From positions 1 through 10,146 of the forward strand of contig JAYPTI010000122.1 in NCBI GenBank assembly GCA_038133505.1: DNA of 10,146 nt, written 5' to 3'. Position numbers and translations under genes: made by a program. Below are positions 1 through 6,580 of this stretch, in pieces. Origin of the DNA: JAYQUR01 sp038133505. Lineage in GTDB: Bacteria; Pseudomonadota; Alphaproteobacteria; MPNO01; UBA830. Position 1 is the stretch's first letter, and the number at the start of each line of letters is the position of its first letter. Under the pieces are notes generated by a model. That model was not told where the DNA came from, did no database searches, and saw nothing but the letters and a program-made list of their open reading frames with translations.

Positions 1-2
1 TC

Positions 3-731
3 GTTCCCTATACCGGCGAAGGCATGGACGGCTCCATGATCGAGGAGATCATGGACGTCACCGAGCGCGAAGGGGCCGAGCGCGCCGAGGAAACGCGGAA
101 GATGTTCGAGGATTTCTGCGCCGCGCACTCCCTGACGATTTCCGACAAGCCGGACCCGAACGCCGGCGCGACGATTTCATGGCGCGAGGTGACGGGCCGC
201 GAGGACGAGGTCGTCGCCCTGCGCGGGCGGCTCTACGACCTGATCGTCGTCGGACGGCCCATTGCCGATGCGCCGTTGCCGTCGCCGATCACGCTCGAGG
301 CCGCGCTGCACGATACCGGCCGGCCGATCCTGGTGGCGCCGCCGACATCGCCCGCCGTACTCGGCAACCACATCGCCATCGCTTGGGAAGGCAGCCCGGA
401 GGCGGCGCGGACGATCGCGGTCTCGATCGCGACCCTCGCGCGGGCCGAGAAGGTCTCGGTTCTCGCGCCGCGGCCGCCGGCACCGCAGCTGCTCGATCCG
501 GAGGAGCTGGTGTCGCGGCTTGCCTGGCACGACATCAAGGCCAGCGTGCACTGGTTCGAATCTCCGGTAACCGAGCTGGGCGCCGCGTTCCTCGCGCAGT
601 CGGCCGCCGTCGGCGCCGACATGCTGGTCAAGGGCGCCTATTCGCAGAGCCGCCTGCGTCAGATGGTTCTCGGCGGGCGCACGCGCCACATCCTCACGCA
701 CGCGACGATCCCGGTGCTGCTCGCGAAATGA
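3..731 (+). CDS. Universal stress protein (UspA family), 5' end outside the window
   Basis: This is a cytoplasmic UspA-fold protein, a family induced by stress and often able to bind ATP; its exact substrate is unknown. The reading frame is open from base 3, and the residues before the first ATG (24) continue the protein plausibly (VPYTGEG, then an acidic helical stretch). I therefore treat the ATG as internal and the gene as cut by the window edge. Two things support the family: a C-terminal segment GADMLVKGAYSQSRLRQMVL followed by GGRTRHILTHATIPVLL, which is the classic last strand-helix-strand of Usp domains, and a middle segment beginning HIAIAWEGSPEAART, which looks like the first strand and helix of that domain. 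The N-terminal part is probably the remainder of a degenerate first Usp domain, as in two-domain Usp proteins of about 280 residues. The gene ends 18 bp before the SDR gene on the same strand, so co-transcription is possible. The family call is strong; the true start is unseen. Confidence 0.88.
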   Translation, partial: VPYTGEGMDGSMIEEIMDVTEREGAERAEETRKMFEDFCAAHSLTISDKPDPNAGATISWREVTGREDEVVALRGRLYDLIVVGRPIADAPLPSPITLEAALHDTGRPILVAPPTSPAVLGNHIAIAWEGSPEAARTIAVSIATLARAEKVSVLAPRPPAPQLLDPEELVSRLAWHDIKASVHWFESPVTELGAAFLAQSAAVGADMLVKGAYSQSRLRQMVLGGRTRHILTHATIPVLLAK

Positions 732-749
732 CCGGCGTGCGGCGCGCCC

Positions 750-1499
750 ATGAGTGACGCTGCGGAAAAGCCGCGGACGCTGATCCTGACGGGGGCGAGC
801 CGGGGCATCGGACATGCGACCGTCCGCCGGTTCAGCGAGGCGGGCTGGAAGATCATCACGTGTTCGCGGGAAGACGTGCCGGCGGAATGCAAGCGCGATC
901 CCAACTGGGCGCATCACATTCCGGCCGATCTCGCCGACCCTGCCGATCTCGACGCGTTCGTGGCCGAAGCGAAAGAGTTCATTGGCGACGCGGGGTTGTC
1001 TGCGCTGGTGAACAACGCCGCCGTGTCGCCGAAGACGCCCTACAAGGAGAGGCTCGGCTGCCTCAACGGCGACACGGACGCCTGGCAGGAGGTGTTCGCG
1101 CTGAACCTGTTCGCGCCGCTCGCCCTGTGCCGCGGGTTCGCCGGCGCCCTGCATCGCGCCGAGGGCTCGGTCGTCAACATCACGTCGATCGCGGGCCATG
1201 CGATCCATCCCTTCGCCGGATCGGCCTATTCCGTGTCGAAGGCGGCGCTGTCGTCGCTGACGCGGGAACTGGCCGTCGAGTTCGCAGAGCTGGATGTCCG
1301 GGTCAACGCGGTCGCGCCCGGCGAAATCGCGACCGAGATGGTCGGCCCGGAGTACGAGTCTCTCATTCCCCGTATTCCGCTCAACCGGATGGGGACGTCA
1401 GAAGAAGTGGCGAACGTCGTGTTCCAGCTGTGCAGCCAGGATTTCGCCTACGTCACCGGAACGGAAGTGTTCGTCACCGGCGGACAGCATCTGTTCTGA
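750..1499 (+). CDS. SDR family NAD(P)-dependent oxidoreductase
   Basis: This is a 249-residue classical short-chain dehydrogenase/reductase that transfers hydride between NAD(P)H and a carbonyl or alcohol; the substrate cannot be read from sequence. The Rossmann cofactor motif TGASRGIG is at residues 14-21, the NNA motif at 88-90, the catalytic Ser at 146 (in NITSIAG), Tyr160 and Lys164 (YSVSK), and the VNAVAPG loop near 185-191. The C-terminus (YVTGTEVFVTGG) is typical of FabG-like enzymes. Ser and Tyr are 14 residues apart rather than the common 13, a one-residue longer loop that should be tolerated. The ATG at 750 puts the Rossmann strand at the normal place; no strong Shine-Dalgarno sequence precedes it. 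The gene follows the stress-protein gene by 18 bp. Its last 26 bp overlap the 3' end of the methyltransferase remnant on the opposite strand. Family confidence is very high; specific function is unknown. Confidence 0.93.
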   Translation: MSDAAEKPRTLILTGASRGIGHATVRRFSEAGWKIITCSREDVPAECKRDPNWAHHIPADLADPADLDAFVAEAKEFIGDAGLSALVNNAAVSPKTPYKERLGCLNGDTDAWQEVFALNLFAPLALCRGFAGALHRAEGSVVNITSIAGHAIHPFAGSAYSVSKAALSSLTRELAVEFAELDVRVNAVAPGEIATEMVGPEYESLIPRIPLNRMGTSEEVANVVFQLCSQDFAYVTGTEVFVTGGQHLF

Positions 1500-1896
1500 G
1501 GTTTGCCGGAGCGTCCGGTTCGCCCGTCGTTCCGTAAGGGTGATCGTCCCGGCGGAAGTCGATCAGGCGGCCGTCGTGTTCGATCAGGACGCTTTCGACC
1601 GCGAGCCCGATCTCGGTCATTTCGTTCAGGATATCGGCGGCCCGCCACTGAGACGGGATGATCACCACGTCGACCGGGTTGTTCCTGAGCCAGTCGCGCG
1701 GGCGTATTTCCTGGCCGGTGCCGGGGACGAACGTGCCGATCTTGTCGTAGTCGGAATCGATCACGAGGGGAAAGCGGTCCGCATCGATGCCATGACGGTT
1801 GATGAACGCCGCTCCCTTTCCGGTGCCCCCCCAGATCGCGATTTTCAGCGACTTGGCGTGCAGTTCGTCGACGGTACGCCGGATGCGATCTTCCGC
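1474..1896 (-). pseudogene. C-terminal remnant of a class I SAM-dependent C-methyltransferase
   Basis: Only the last roughly 130-140 residues of this protein make sense. They contain LKIAIWGGTGKGAAFINRHG, then VIDSDYDKIGTFVPGTG, PRDWLRNNPVDVVIIPSQW and VLIEHDGRLIDF. This matches the C-terminal domain (Methyltransf_14 type) of the three-part C-methyltransferases, which are usually about 400 residues with an N-terminal zinc-binding domain and a central SAM-binding domain. Those two parts, and any start codon in a sensible place, are absent. Upstream of about 1890-1910 the frame stays open but reads only the antisense of the peroxidase remnant. The stop (TGA, bases 1474-1476) lies inside the 3' end of the SDR gene. 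As it stands the fragment cannot methylate anything, because the SAM-binding domain is missing. It is either a deletion remnant or a misassembly product. The right-hand limit is an estimate. Confidence 0.75.
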
Positions 1897-1911
1897 GGCG
1901 GCGTCGGTGCG

Positions 1912-2298
1912 TTGCTCGCGTCGGTCTACGGCAGCGTCGACGATATCGACCTGTGGACCGGCGGGCTGTCGGAGGGAGCTTCCGGCGGCGGACTGCTCGG
2001 CGAGCTGTTCAGCGAGATCCTGCTCGATCAGTTCGAGCGTCTCCGGGTCGGGGACAGGTTCTGGTACGAAAACACCGACATGTTCGGCGCAGACGAAATC
2101 GCCCTTTTCGGCTCGACCACGCTCGCCGACGTGATTTCCCGCAACACCGGGCTCGACATGACGGGAAACGCGTTCCTGGCGGCGGTCGGAATGCCGGCGC
2201 CCGCAACCGCAATAGGGTTCCTGTTCGGGGTCGTGCTTCTGCAGGCGATGCGCCGCCGCCCCGCGGCGGAAAGGCTCAGTTTTCCGGGAGCGGAATGA
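1912..2298 (+). pseudogene. C-terminal remnant of an animal-type haem peroxidase
   Basis: The + frame ending at the TGA at 2296-2298 carries the distal end of an animal haem peroxidase (myeloperoxidase/peroxinectin superfamily). Visible blocks are VYGSVDDIDLWTGGLSE, LLGELFSEILLDQFERL, RVGDRFWYEN and TTLADVISRNTGLDM. These correspond in order to the last roughly 90 residues of the catalytic domain. The haem-ligating histidines and the catalytic core, several hundred residues in bacterial homologues, should lie upstream and are missing. Before about 1912 this frame only reads the antisense of the methyltransferase remnant. The domain end is followed directly by a short tail resembling a PEP-CTERM sorting signal, so the parent protein was probably exported. 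The stop overlaps the 3' end of the convergent pirin gene by 23 bp. The family call is strong; the left limit is an estimate. Confidence 0.78.
2191..2259 (+). other. PEP-CTERM-like C-terminal sorting tail on the peroxidase remnant
   Basis: Right after the peroxidase domain the protein reads MPAPATAIGFLFGVVLLQAM and then RRR. A proline-rich MPAPAT motif, a hydrophobic membrane-length stretch and an arginine cluster are the three parts of PEP-CTERM/VPxPA-type signals processed by exosortases in Gram-negative bacteria. The first motif residue is Met where Val is usual, and about ten residues follow the arginines, longer than typical. No exosortase gene is in the window. The pattern is seen directly; the sorting role is inferred. 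Confidence 0.55.
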
Positions 2299-3154
2299 AC
2301 TCGTCGTCGCCGGGCACGCTTTCGAAGCCGCCCGCCTTCCACTGTTTCTTCGCCGCCTCGATCTTTGCCGGATCGCTCGAGACGAGGTTCCACCAGAGAT
2401 GGCGCTTGCCGTCGAGCGGCGCACCGCCGATGAGCATCACGCGGGCGGCAGCGCCCGCGACGATGGACGGCGTCGCGCCGTCCTCGAGGACGGCCATCTG
2501 GCCGGGCTCGCACGGGGATCCGTCGATCGTGAGCGACCCGTTCACGACATAGACCGCCCGTTCGCTGCCGTCGTCGGGCAGCTCCAGCGCGGCGCCCTCG
2601 GGCACTTCCGCATGCAGGTAGAACATCGGCGAGAACACGTTCACGGGTGCCTTCTCCCCGAACGCCTCGCCCGCGATCAGCCGGTAAAGAACGCCGTTGC
2701 GGGCGAACTGCGGCAGCTTGTCGGCCCGATGGTGGGTGAAGCTCGGCTCGCAATCCTCGTCGGCGCTGGGAAGGCCGATCCAGATCTGGATTCCTTCCAT
2801 CTGCATCTCGATGTCGCGATGCGCGTCCGCCGTGCGCTCCGAATGGACGATTCCCTTGCCGGCAACCATCCAGTTGACGGCGCCAGGCTCGATGAGCTGT
2901 TCGACGCCGAGGCTGTCGCGATGCATGATCGCGCCTTCGAACAGATAGGTCAGCGTCGCGAGGCCGATATGCGGGTGGGGACGCACGTCGATCCCCTTGC
3001 CCGGCGGGAACTGCACCGGGCCCATATGGTCGAAGAAGACGAAAGGCCCGACGGTGCGACGCCTGGCGTCGGGGAGAACGCGCCGGACCTCGAAACTGCC
3101 GATGTCCCGGGGACGAGGATTGAGGAGGACGGAGACGGCGGGGCGCTCGGTCAT
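2276..3154 (-). CDS. Pirin family protein (bicupin)
   Basis: This 292-residue protein has the usual pirin length. Pirins are iron-binding bicupins; some bacterial members degrade flavonoids (quercetinase activity) and others act as redox-responsive partners, so the role here is open. The N-terminal cupin shows the metal ligands expected from characterised pirins: His60 and His62 in RPHPHIGLATLTY, and His104 and Glu106 in GKGIVHSER. The block FVFFDHMGP near residues 38-45 and HRDSLGVEQLIEPGAVNWM are further pirin hallmarks. The C-terminal cupin spans roughly 170-265. An upstream in-frame ATG at 3223 exists, but it would add 23 uncharacteristic residues lying inside the preceding gene. The ATG at 3154 overlaps that gene's TGA as ATGA, has no clear Shine-Dalgarno sequence and is best explained by translational coupling. 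The gene is the last of the hemA, PadR-like, pirin series and converges on the peroxidase remnant. Confidence 0.92.
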   Translation of the reverse strand: MTERPAVSVLLNPRPRDIGSFEVRRVLPDARRRTVGPFVFFDHMGPVQFPPGKGIDVRPHPHIGLATLTYLFEGAIMHRDSLGVEQLIEPGAVNWMVAGKGIVHSERTADAHRDIEMQMEGIQIWIGLPSADEDCEPSFTHHRADKLPQFARNGVLYRLIAGEAFGEKAPVNVFSPMFYLHAEVPEGAALELPDDGSERAVYVVNGSLTIDGSPCEPGQMAVLEDGATPSIVAGAAARVMLIGGAPLDGKRHLWWNLVSSDPAKIEAAKKQWKAGGFESVPGDDEFIPLPEN

Positions 3155-3678
3155 ACCCGGTCGCGGAATTCCTTGAGCCAGGCGAGACGCGCCTCCGCAA
3201 GCGAGATGTCGTGCTCCAGCCACTCGCGGAACCAGCTGTCGACGCTTTCGCCGCCGCGGAGGTCGGTCAGACGGGCCAGCTCGAGCTCCGAAGCGTCGAT
3301 CAGAAGCTCGGCCTGATCCTTCCGTTCCGCCGGCTCCAGCAGGTCGAGAAACCGCATCTTGAGGGCGATGACGAGCTTCGACATATCGGTCAGCGGCGGG
3401 CGCACGGTTGCCCGCAGCAGCGTAAGAAGTTCGGCGCGACCGTCGTCGGTCAGACGAAAGGCCGAGTCCTTCGCGTCGGAAACGGGCTCGACGAGACCTT
3501 CGTGGCGCAGCAGCTCGATCGAGGGTCCGGCGAGTTCGAGCGACGGGCCGGCGATGCGGCCGATGAACTGGCGGACGGCATTGGCGAGATCGGCGTAGGG
3601 CAGCGGCGTCTCCGACAGGATGCCGAGCGCGGCGAGCCGGATCGTTTCCTTCGGCAGAAGCGAATTATCGCTGAACAT
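3151..3678 (-). CDS. PadR-like winged-helix transcriptional regulator
   Basis: This is a 175-residue soluble protein with no membrane segment. Residues about 10-90 look like a PadR-type winged helix-turn-helix: IRLAALGILSETPLPYADLA forms the first helices, SIELLRHEGLVEPV the recognition-helix region, and FRLTDDGRAELLTLL the wing and following helix. The rest (about 95-175) is helical and charged, resembling the C-terminal dimerisation helices of PadR proteins (Vir_act_alpha_C type). The ATG at 3678 has a GGGAGA ribosome site about 8 bases upstream. The gene starts 30 bp after the hemA stop and shares an ATGA overlap with pirin, so it probably regulates, or is co-regulated with, pirin and perhaps hemA. 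The ligand is unknown. The helix-turn-helix assignment comes from pattern reading alone, so a diverged hypothetical protein remains possible. Confidence 0.7.
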   Translation of the reverse strand: MFSDNSLLPKETIRLAALGILSETPLPYADLANAVRQFIGRIAGPSLELAGPSIELLRHEGLVEPVSDAKDSAFRLTDDGRAELLTLLRATVRPPLTDMSKLVIALKMRFLDLLEPAERKDQAELLIDASELELARLTDLRGGESVDSWFREWLEHDISLAEARLAWLKEFRDRV

Positions 3679-3708
3679 GCATTCCGTCTCCCGGCAGAGG
3701 TCCGGCCG

Positions 3709-4920
3709 TCAGGCCGCGGCCTTGATGGCCAGCCTGTCCCAGATTTCGCGCAGCGACGAGACGAGATGATCCATGTCGCCGTCGGTGTGCAGCGGCGTCG
3801 GCGTCAGCCGCAGACGCTCCGTACCCTTCGGCACGGTCGGGTAGTTGATCGGCTGGACGTAGATGCGATAGCGGTCCATCAGCTCGTCGGTGACCTGCTT
3901 GCACAGCACCGGGTCGCCGACGATCACCGGCACGATGTGGGACTCGCTCTCCATCACCGGCAGGCCCGCGTCGCGCAGCCGCGCCTTCAGCGTCGCCGCG
4001 CGTTCCTGATGGGTCTCGCGCTCCGCGTTGCTCGCCTTGAGGTGGCGGACGCTCGCCAGCGCGCCGGCCGCCACGGCCGGCGGCAGCGCCGTCGTGAAGA
4101 TGAAACCGGATGCGTAGGACCGGACGAAATCGATCATCGCGGCCGATCCCGCGATATAGCCGCCGATCACGCCGAAGGCCTTGGCAAGCGTTCCCTGAAT
4201 GACCGTGATGCGGTCCATGACGCCGTCGCGCTCGGCGATGCCGCCGCCGCGCGGGCCGTACATGCCGACAGCATGTACCTCGTCGAGGTAGGTCATCGCG
4301 CCGTACTTGTCCGCGAGGTCGCAGATCTCGGCGATCGGCGCGATATCGCCGCCCATCGAATAGACGGATTCGAAAACGACGACCTTCGGCCGGTTGCGGT
4401 CGATCGATGCCAGCTTGCGCTCGAGGTCTTCCATATTGTTGTGCTCGAAGATCACCTTTTCGGTGAGGCTGTGGCGGATGCCCGCGATCATCGAGGCGTG
4501 ATTGTCGGAATCGGAAACCAGGACGCATTCCGGAAGCTGCGCGCCGATGGTCGACAGCGCGGCCTCGTTCGCGACGTAACCTGACGTGAAGACCAGCGCC
4601 GCTTCCGTGCCGTGCAGATCCGCGAGTTCTTGTTCGAGAAGCACGTGATAGTGGGTCGTGCCCGAAATGTTGCGCGTGCCGCCGGCGCCGGCGCCGACCT
4701 TGTCGACGGCCTCTTTCATCGCCTCGCGGACGGCGCCGTTCTGTCCCATGCCGAGATAGTCGTTCGAACACCAGACGGTGACGTCGTCGGTTCCGTCGGG
4801 GCCGTGGCTCGTCGCGCGGGGAAAAGCGCCGACCTGGCGTTCGAGGTCCGCGAAAACGCGATAGCGGCCCTCGGACCTGAGGTCCGAAATCCGGTCGGCA
4901 AAGAACTGCTCGTAGTTCAT
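3709..4920 (-). CDS. hemA: 5-aminolevulinate synthase (ALAS, C4 pathway)
   Basis: This PLP enzyme condenses glycine with succinyl-CoA to 5-aminolevulinate, the committed step of haem and other tetrapyrrole synthesis in alphaproteobacteria. The length, 403 residues, matches bacterial ALAS. Visible landmarks are CSNDYLGMG (51-59), GAGAGGTRNISGTTHYH (76-92), the SDSDNHASMI block (136-145), YLDEVHAVGMYGPRGGG (211-227) with PLP-contacting Asp213 and His216, and the Schiff-base Lys247 in QGTLAKAFGVIGGYIAG. The C-terminal INYPTVPKGTERLRLTPTP segment favours ALAS over the related KBL and BioF enzymes. The ATG at 4920 was chosen because MNYEQFFADRI is the standard ALAS N-terminus and a GGAGAG ribosome site lies about 8 bases upstream; a longer in-frame ATG at 4968 would cross the AT-rich leader. 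Downstream genes follow by 30 bp and by an overlap, suggesting an operon. Confidence 0.96.
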   Translation of the reverse strand: MNYEQFFADRISDLRSEGRYRVFADLERQVGAFPRATSHGPDGTDDVTVWCSNDYLGMGQNGAVREAMKEAVDKVGAGAGGTRNISGTTHYHVLLEQELADLHGTEAALVFTSGYVANEAALSTIGAQLPECVLVSDSDNHASMIAGIRHSLTEKVIFEHNNMEDLERKLASIDRNRPKVVVFESVYSMGGDIAPIAEICDLADKYGAMTYLDEVHAVGMYGPRGGGIAERDGVMDRITVIQGTLAKAFGVIGGYIAGSAAMIDFVRSYASGFIFTTALPPAVAAGALASVRHLKASNAERETHQERAATLKARLRDAGLPVMESESHIVPVIVGDPVLCKQVTDELMDRYRIYVQPINYPTVPKGTERLRLTPTPLHTDGDMDHLVSSLREIWDRLAIKAAA

Positions 4921-4954
4921 AAAACGGTCTCTCCGTCCGGGCCCGGCCCGGCAT

Positions 4955-5000
4955 TCCGAAACATACAATAATTCAGCTTCACGAATTGATAAACACGTTG
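4955..5000 (-). promoter_or_regulatory. AT-rich stretch upstream of hemA, candidate promoter
   Basis: The 146 bp between the aminotransferase stop and the hemA start contain the most AT-rich patch of this part of the window. On the - strand TTTATC and TATTGT lie 17 bases apart, a modest match to -35 and -10 boxes (about 3/6 and 4/6). A 10-bp GC palindrome (ccgggcccgg, 4937-4946) sits in the presumed leader between this patch and the ribosome site. This suggests hemA has its own promoter. The exact boxes are weak guesses. Confidence 0.3.
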
Positions 5001-5039
5001 GGGCCGCGGTTCATCCCCTTTCGGGAAAACGCGCCGACA

Positions 5040-5060
5040 TTGCGCGGTTATGACGCGCAA
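5040..5060 (-). terminator. Short inverted repeat just after the aminotransferase stop
   Basis: Perfect 7-bp arms ttgcgcg and cgcgcaa flank a 7-base loop, starting 6 bases beyond the aminotransferase stop codon on the - strand. A T-rich run (gtttt) comes only about 10 bases further on rather than directly after the stem. It could be a weak terminator or an mRNA 3' stabiliser. Position supports the idea; the missing adjacent T tract argues against a strong intrinsic terminator. Confidence 0.3.
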
Positions 5061-5066
5061 ATCGCC

Positions 5067-6522
5067 TCAGGCGCCCTGAAGTCCCCCGTTTTCGAGCCAT
5101 TGCGCGGTTTCGTCGAGGGCAAGCGCGACGCGGTCGAACATCAGCCCGATGTCGCGATCGGAAATGATCAGCGGCGGCGAGAAGGCGATCCTGTCGCCCA
5201 GCGCGCGGACGATCAGCCCATGCGTCTGCGCCCGGGAACCCGCATAAGGGCCTGCTTTCCCGACCGGATCGAGGGGAGCGCCCGTCTCGCGGTCCGCGAC
5301 GAGTTCCACTGCGCCGACCAGTCCGACGCCTGTCACCTCTCCGATCAGAGGATGATTGCCGAGGTCGGACAGCCGGGAAAGAAACGCTTGCGACGCCGCA
5401 CGGACGCGGGCCAGCAGGTCGATTTCCTCGTATATCCGCAGCGTCTCCAGCGCCACCGCGGCCGGTACCGGGTGGCCGGAATAGGTAAAGCCGTGCCCGA
5501 AGCTGCCTTCCGCCTGGGTCTGCGGCGCGACGGCCTCGTAAATGTGCGGCGCGATCAGCAGCGCCGATATCGGCAGGTAACCCGACGTCAGCGCCTTGGC
5601 GCTGGTAACGAGGTCGGGTTCGAGGCCGAAGGTCTGGCTTCCCCACATCTCGCCCGTGCGCCCGAACCCGCAGATGACCTCGTCGGCGAGCAGCAGCACG
5701 TCGTATTTGCGCAGCACCGCCTGGATCTTCTCGAAATAGGTCGCCGGCGGGACGATGACGCCGCCCGCGCCCATGACAGGTTCGGCAAAGAACGCGGCGA
5801 TGGTCTCCGGCCCTTCGTCGAGGATGAGCTTCTCCAGGTTTTCGGCGCAGCGGGTCGCGAATTCCTCCTCCGTCTCGCCGGGCATGCCGTAGCGGTAGAA
5901 GTGCGGCATGTCGGTATGCAGGAAGCCGTCGATCGGCAGGTCGAACTTGGCGTGGTTCAGTGGCACGCCCGTCGCGCTCGCCGCCGCGACCGTCACCCCG
6001 TGATAGGCCTTGAAGCGGCTGACGATCTTTTTCTTCTCGGGCCGGCCGACGGCGTTGTTGTAGTAACGGATCAGCTTGATCGCGGTGTCGATCGCCTCGG
6101 AGCCCGAATTGCAGAAGAAGACGCGGGCGGTCTCCATCGGCGCCATCGCCTTAAGCTTCTCGGCGAGCTCGATCTGGGGCGGGTGACTTTTCTGGCTGAA
6201 GCCGTGATAGAAGGGCAGCGTCCGCATCTGGTCCGCCGCCGCGTCGGCCAGCCGGGTCTCGCCGAAGCCCAGCGACGCGCACCAGAGGCCTGACATGCCC
6301 TCGATATATTCGTTGCCGTCCTCGTCCCACACGCGGACGCCCTCGCCGCGCGTGATGACCAGCGGGCCGTGGCGGGGGTGCGGCCCCCGCGGGGGGGTGG
6401 GGGGGGAGTGCCCGGAGGCGTCGCGCCCGCGGGGGGGAATGGGGGCGNNNNNNNNNNGGATGGAAGAGCGCTTCGGCGTCGCGCCGGCTGAGGGAATTGA
6501 GGCCGTCGGGCGGTGACATCAT
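5067..6522 (-). CDS. Class III (omega) aminotransferase, aspartate aminotransferase family, interrupted by an assembly gap
   Basis: This PLP-dependent fold-type I transaminase probably uses an omega-amino acid or amine with pyruvate or a 2-oxo acid; the donor is not determinable. From WDEDGNEYIEGMSGLWCASL onward 420 residues are clean: the PLP-phosphate site NSGSEA, KAYHGVTVAAAS, AEPVMGAGGVI, the PLP-contacting Asp in LLADEVICGFGRTG, and the Schiff-base Lys in TSAKALTSGY (codon at 5595-5597). The natural N-terminus is on the other side of the N run: a double ATG (6522/6519) reads MMSPPDGLNSLSRRDAEALF then HP, a standard start for this family. GPLVITRGEGVRV (to 6368) resumes the protein. The two parts lie in different frames, and between them are ten Ns plus about 75 bases of G-run sequence with no sensible coding. 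I infer one intact gene with a sequencing fault, not a pseudogene. The GSEA motif is followed by Ile where Asn is common. Confidence 0.88.
6372..6447. other. Homopolymer-rich, probably erroneous sequence beside the gap
   Basis: This stretch has G runs of 7-8 bases, a hairpin with 7-bp arms (gcggggg at 6372-6378, cccccgc at 6384-6390), and a 12-base direct repeat cccgcggggggg (6386-6397 and 6426-6437). It replaces about a dozen expected codons of the aminotransferase and breaks its frame. Nothing else in the window looks like it. It is most likely low-quality contig-end sequence, though a genuine GC-rich repeat that defeated assembly is possible. Confidence 0.6.
6448..6457. other. Scaffold gap of ten Ns inside the aminotransferase gene
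   Basis: Ten consecutive undetermined bases, the same length as the second gap in this window, so probably a nominal gap size rather than a measured one. Coding sense of one aminotransferase continues on both sides, which supports the join being correct in order and orientation. Confidence 0.97.
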
Positions 6523-6580
6523 GAGGATCCGCGCAAAAGGGTCGGAGCCAGTATAGCAGCGTGTGCGGCGCGGGGCGCGA

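Noticed and set aside
177..1208. Long arginine-rich - strand open frame opposite the stress protein and SDR genes
   Set aside because: It is fully antisense to two well-supported genes, has low-complexity Arg-rich composition and shows no recognisable domain.
1294..2298. Long + strand open frame of 334 codons spanning the end of the SDR gene and both remnants
   Set aside because: Only the part after about 1912 looks like a protein family. The first 200 codons are antisense to the SDR end and the methyltransferase remnant, and the frame is open only because of high GC.
1474..2424. Long - strand open frame of 316 codons
   Set aside because: Only the methyltransferase C-terminal part is real. 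The N-terminal two thirds are antisense to the peroxidase remnant and overlap pirin.
3211..4584. 457-codon + strand open frame opposite hemA and the PadR-like gene
   Set aside because: It is a GC-driven shadow of hemA with no domain. Open frames at 4986-6293 and 6563-7933 on the + strand are rejected on the same grounds.
4984..5000. Possible FNR/FixK-type half site (ttgat) upstream of hemA
   Set aside because: Only one half matches. The expected partner atcaa at the right spacing is absent, so a regulator call is not justified.
6372..6447. G-run tract as a G-quadruplex or regulatory element
   Set aside because: It sits inside a coding region, next to an N gap, and destroys the frame of an otherwise conserved enzyme; a sequencing or assembly fault is the simpler explanation.
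6550..6555. TATACT-like -10 box between moaA and the aminotransferase gene
   Set aside because: No acceptable -35 element at 16-18 bases, and the sequence is only 58 bp between genes on the same strand; read-through is as likely.
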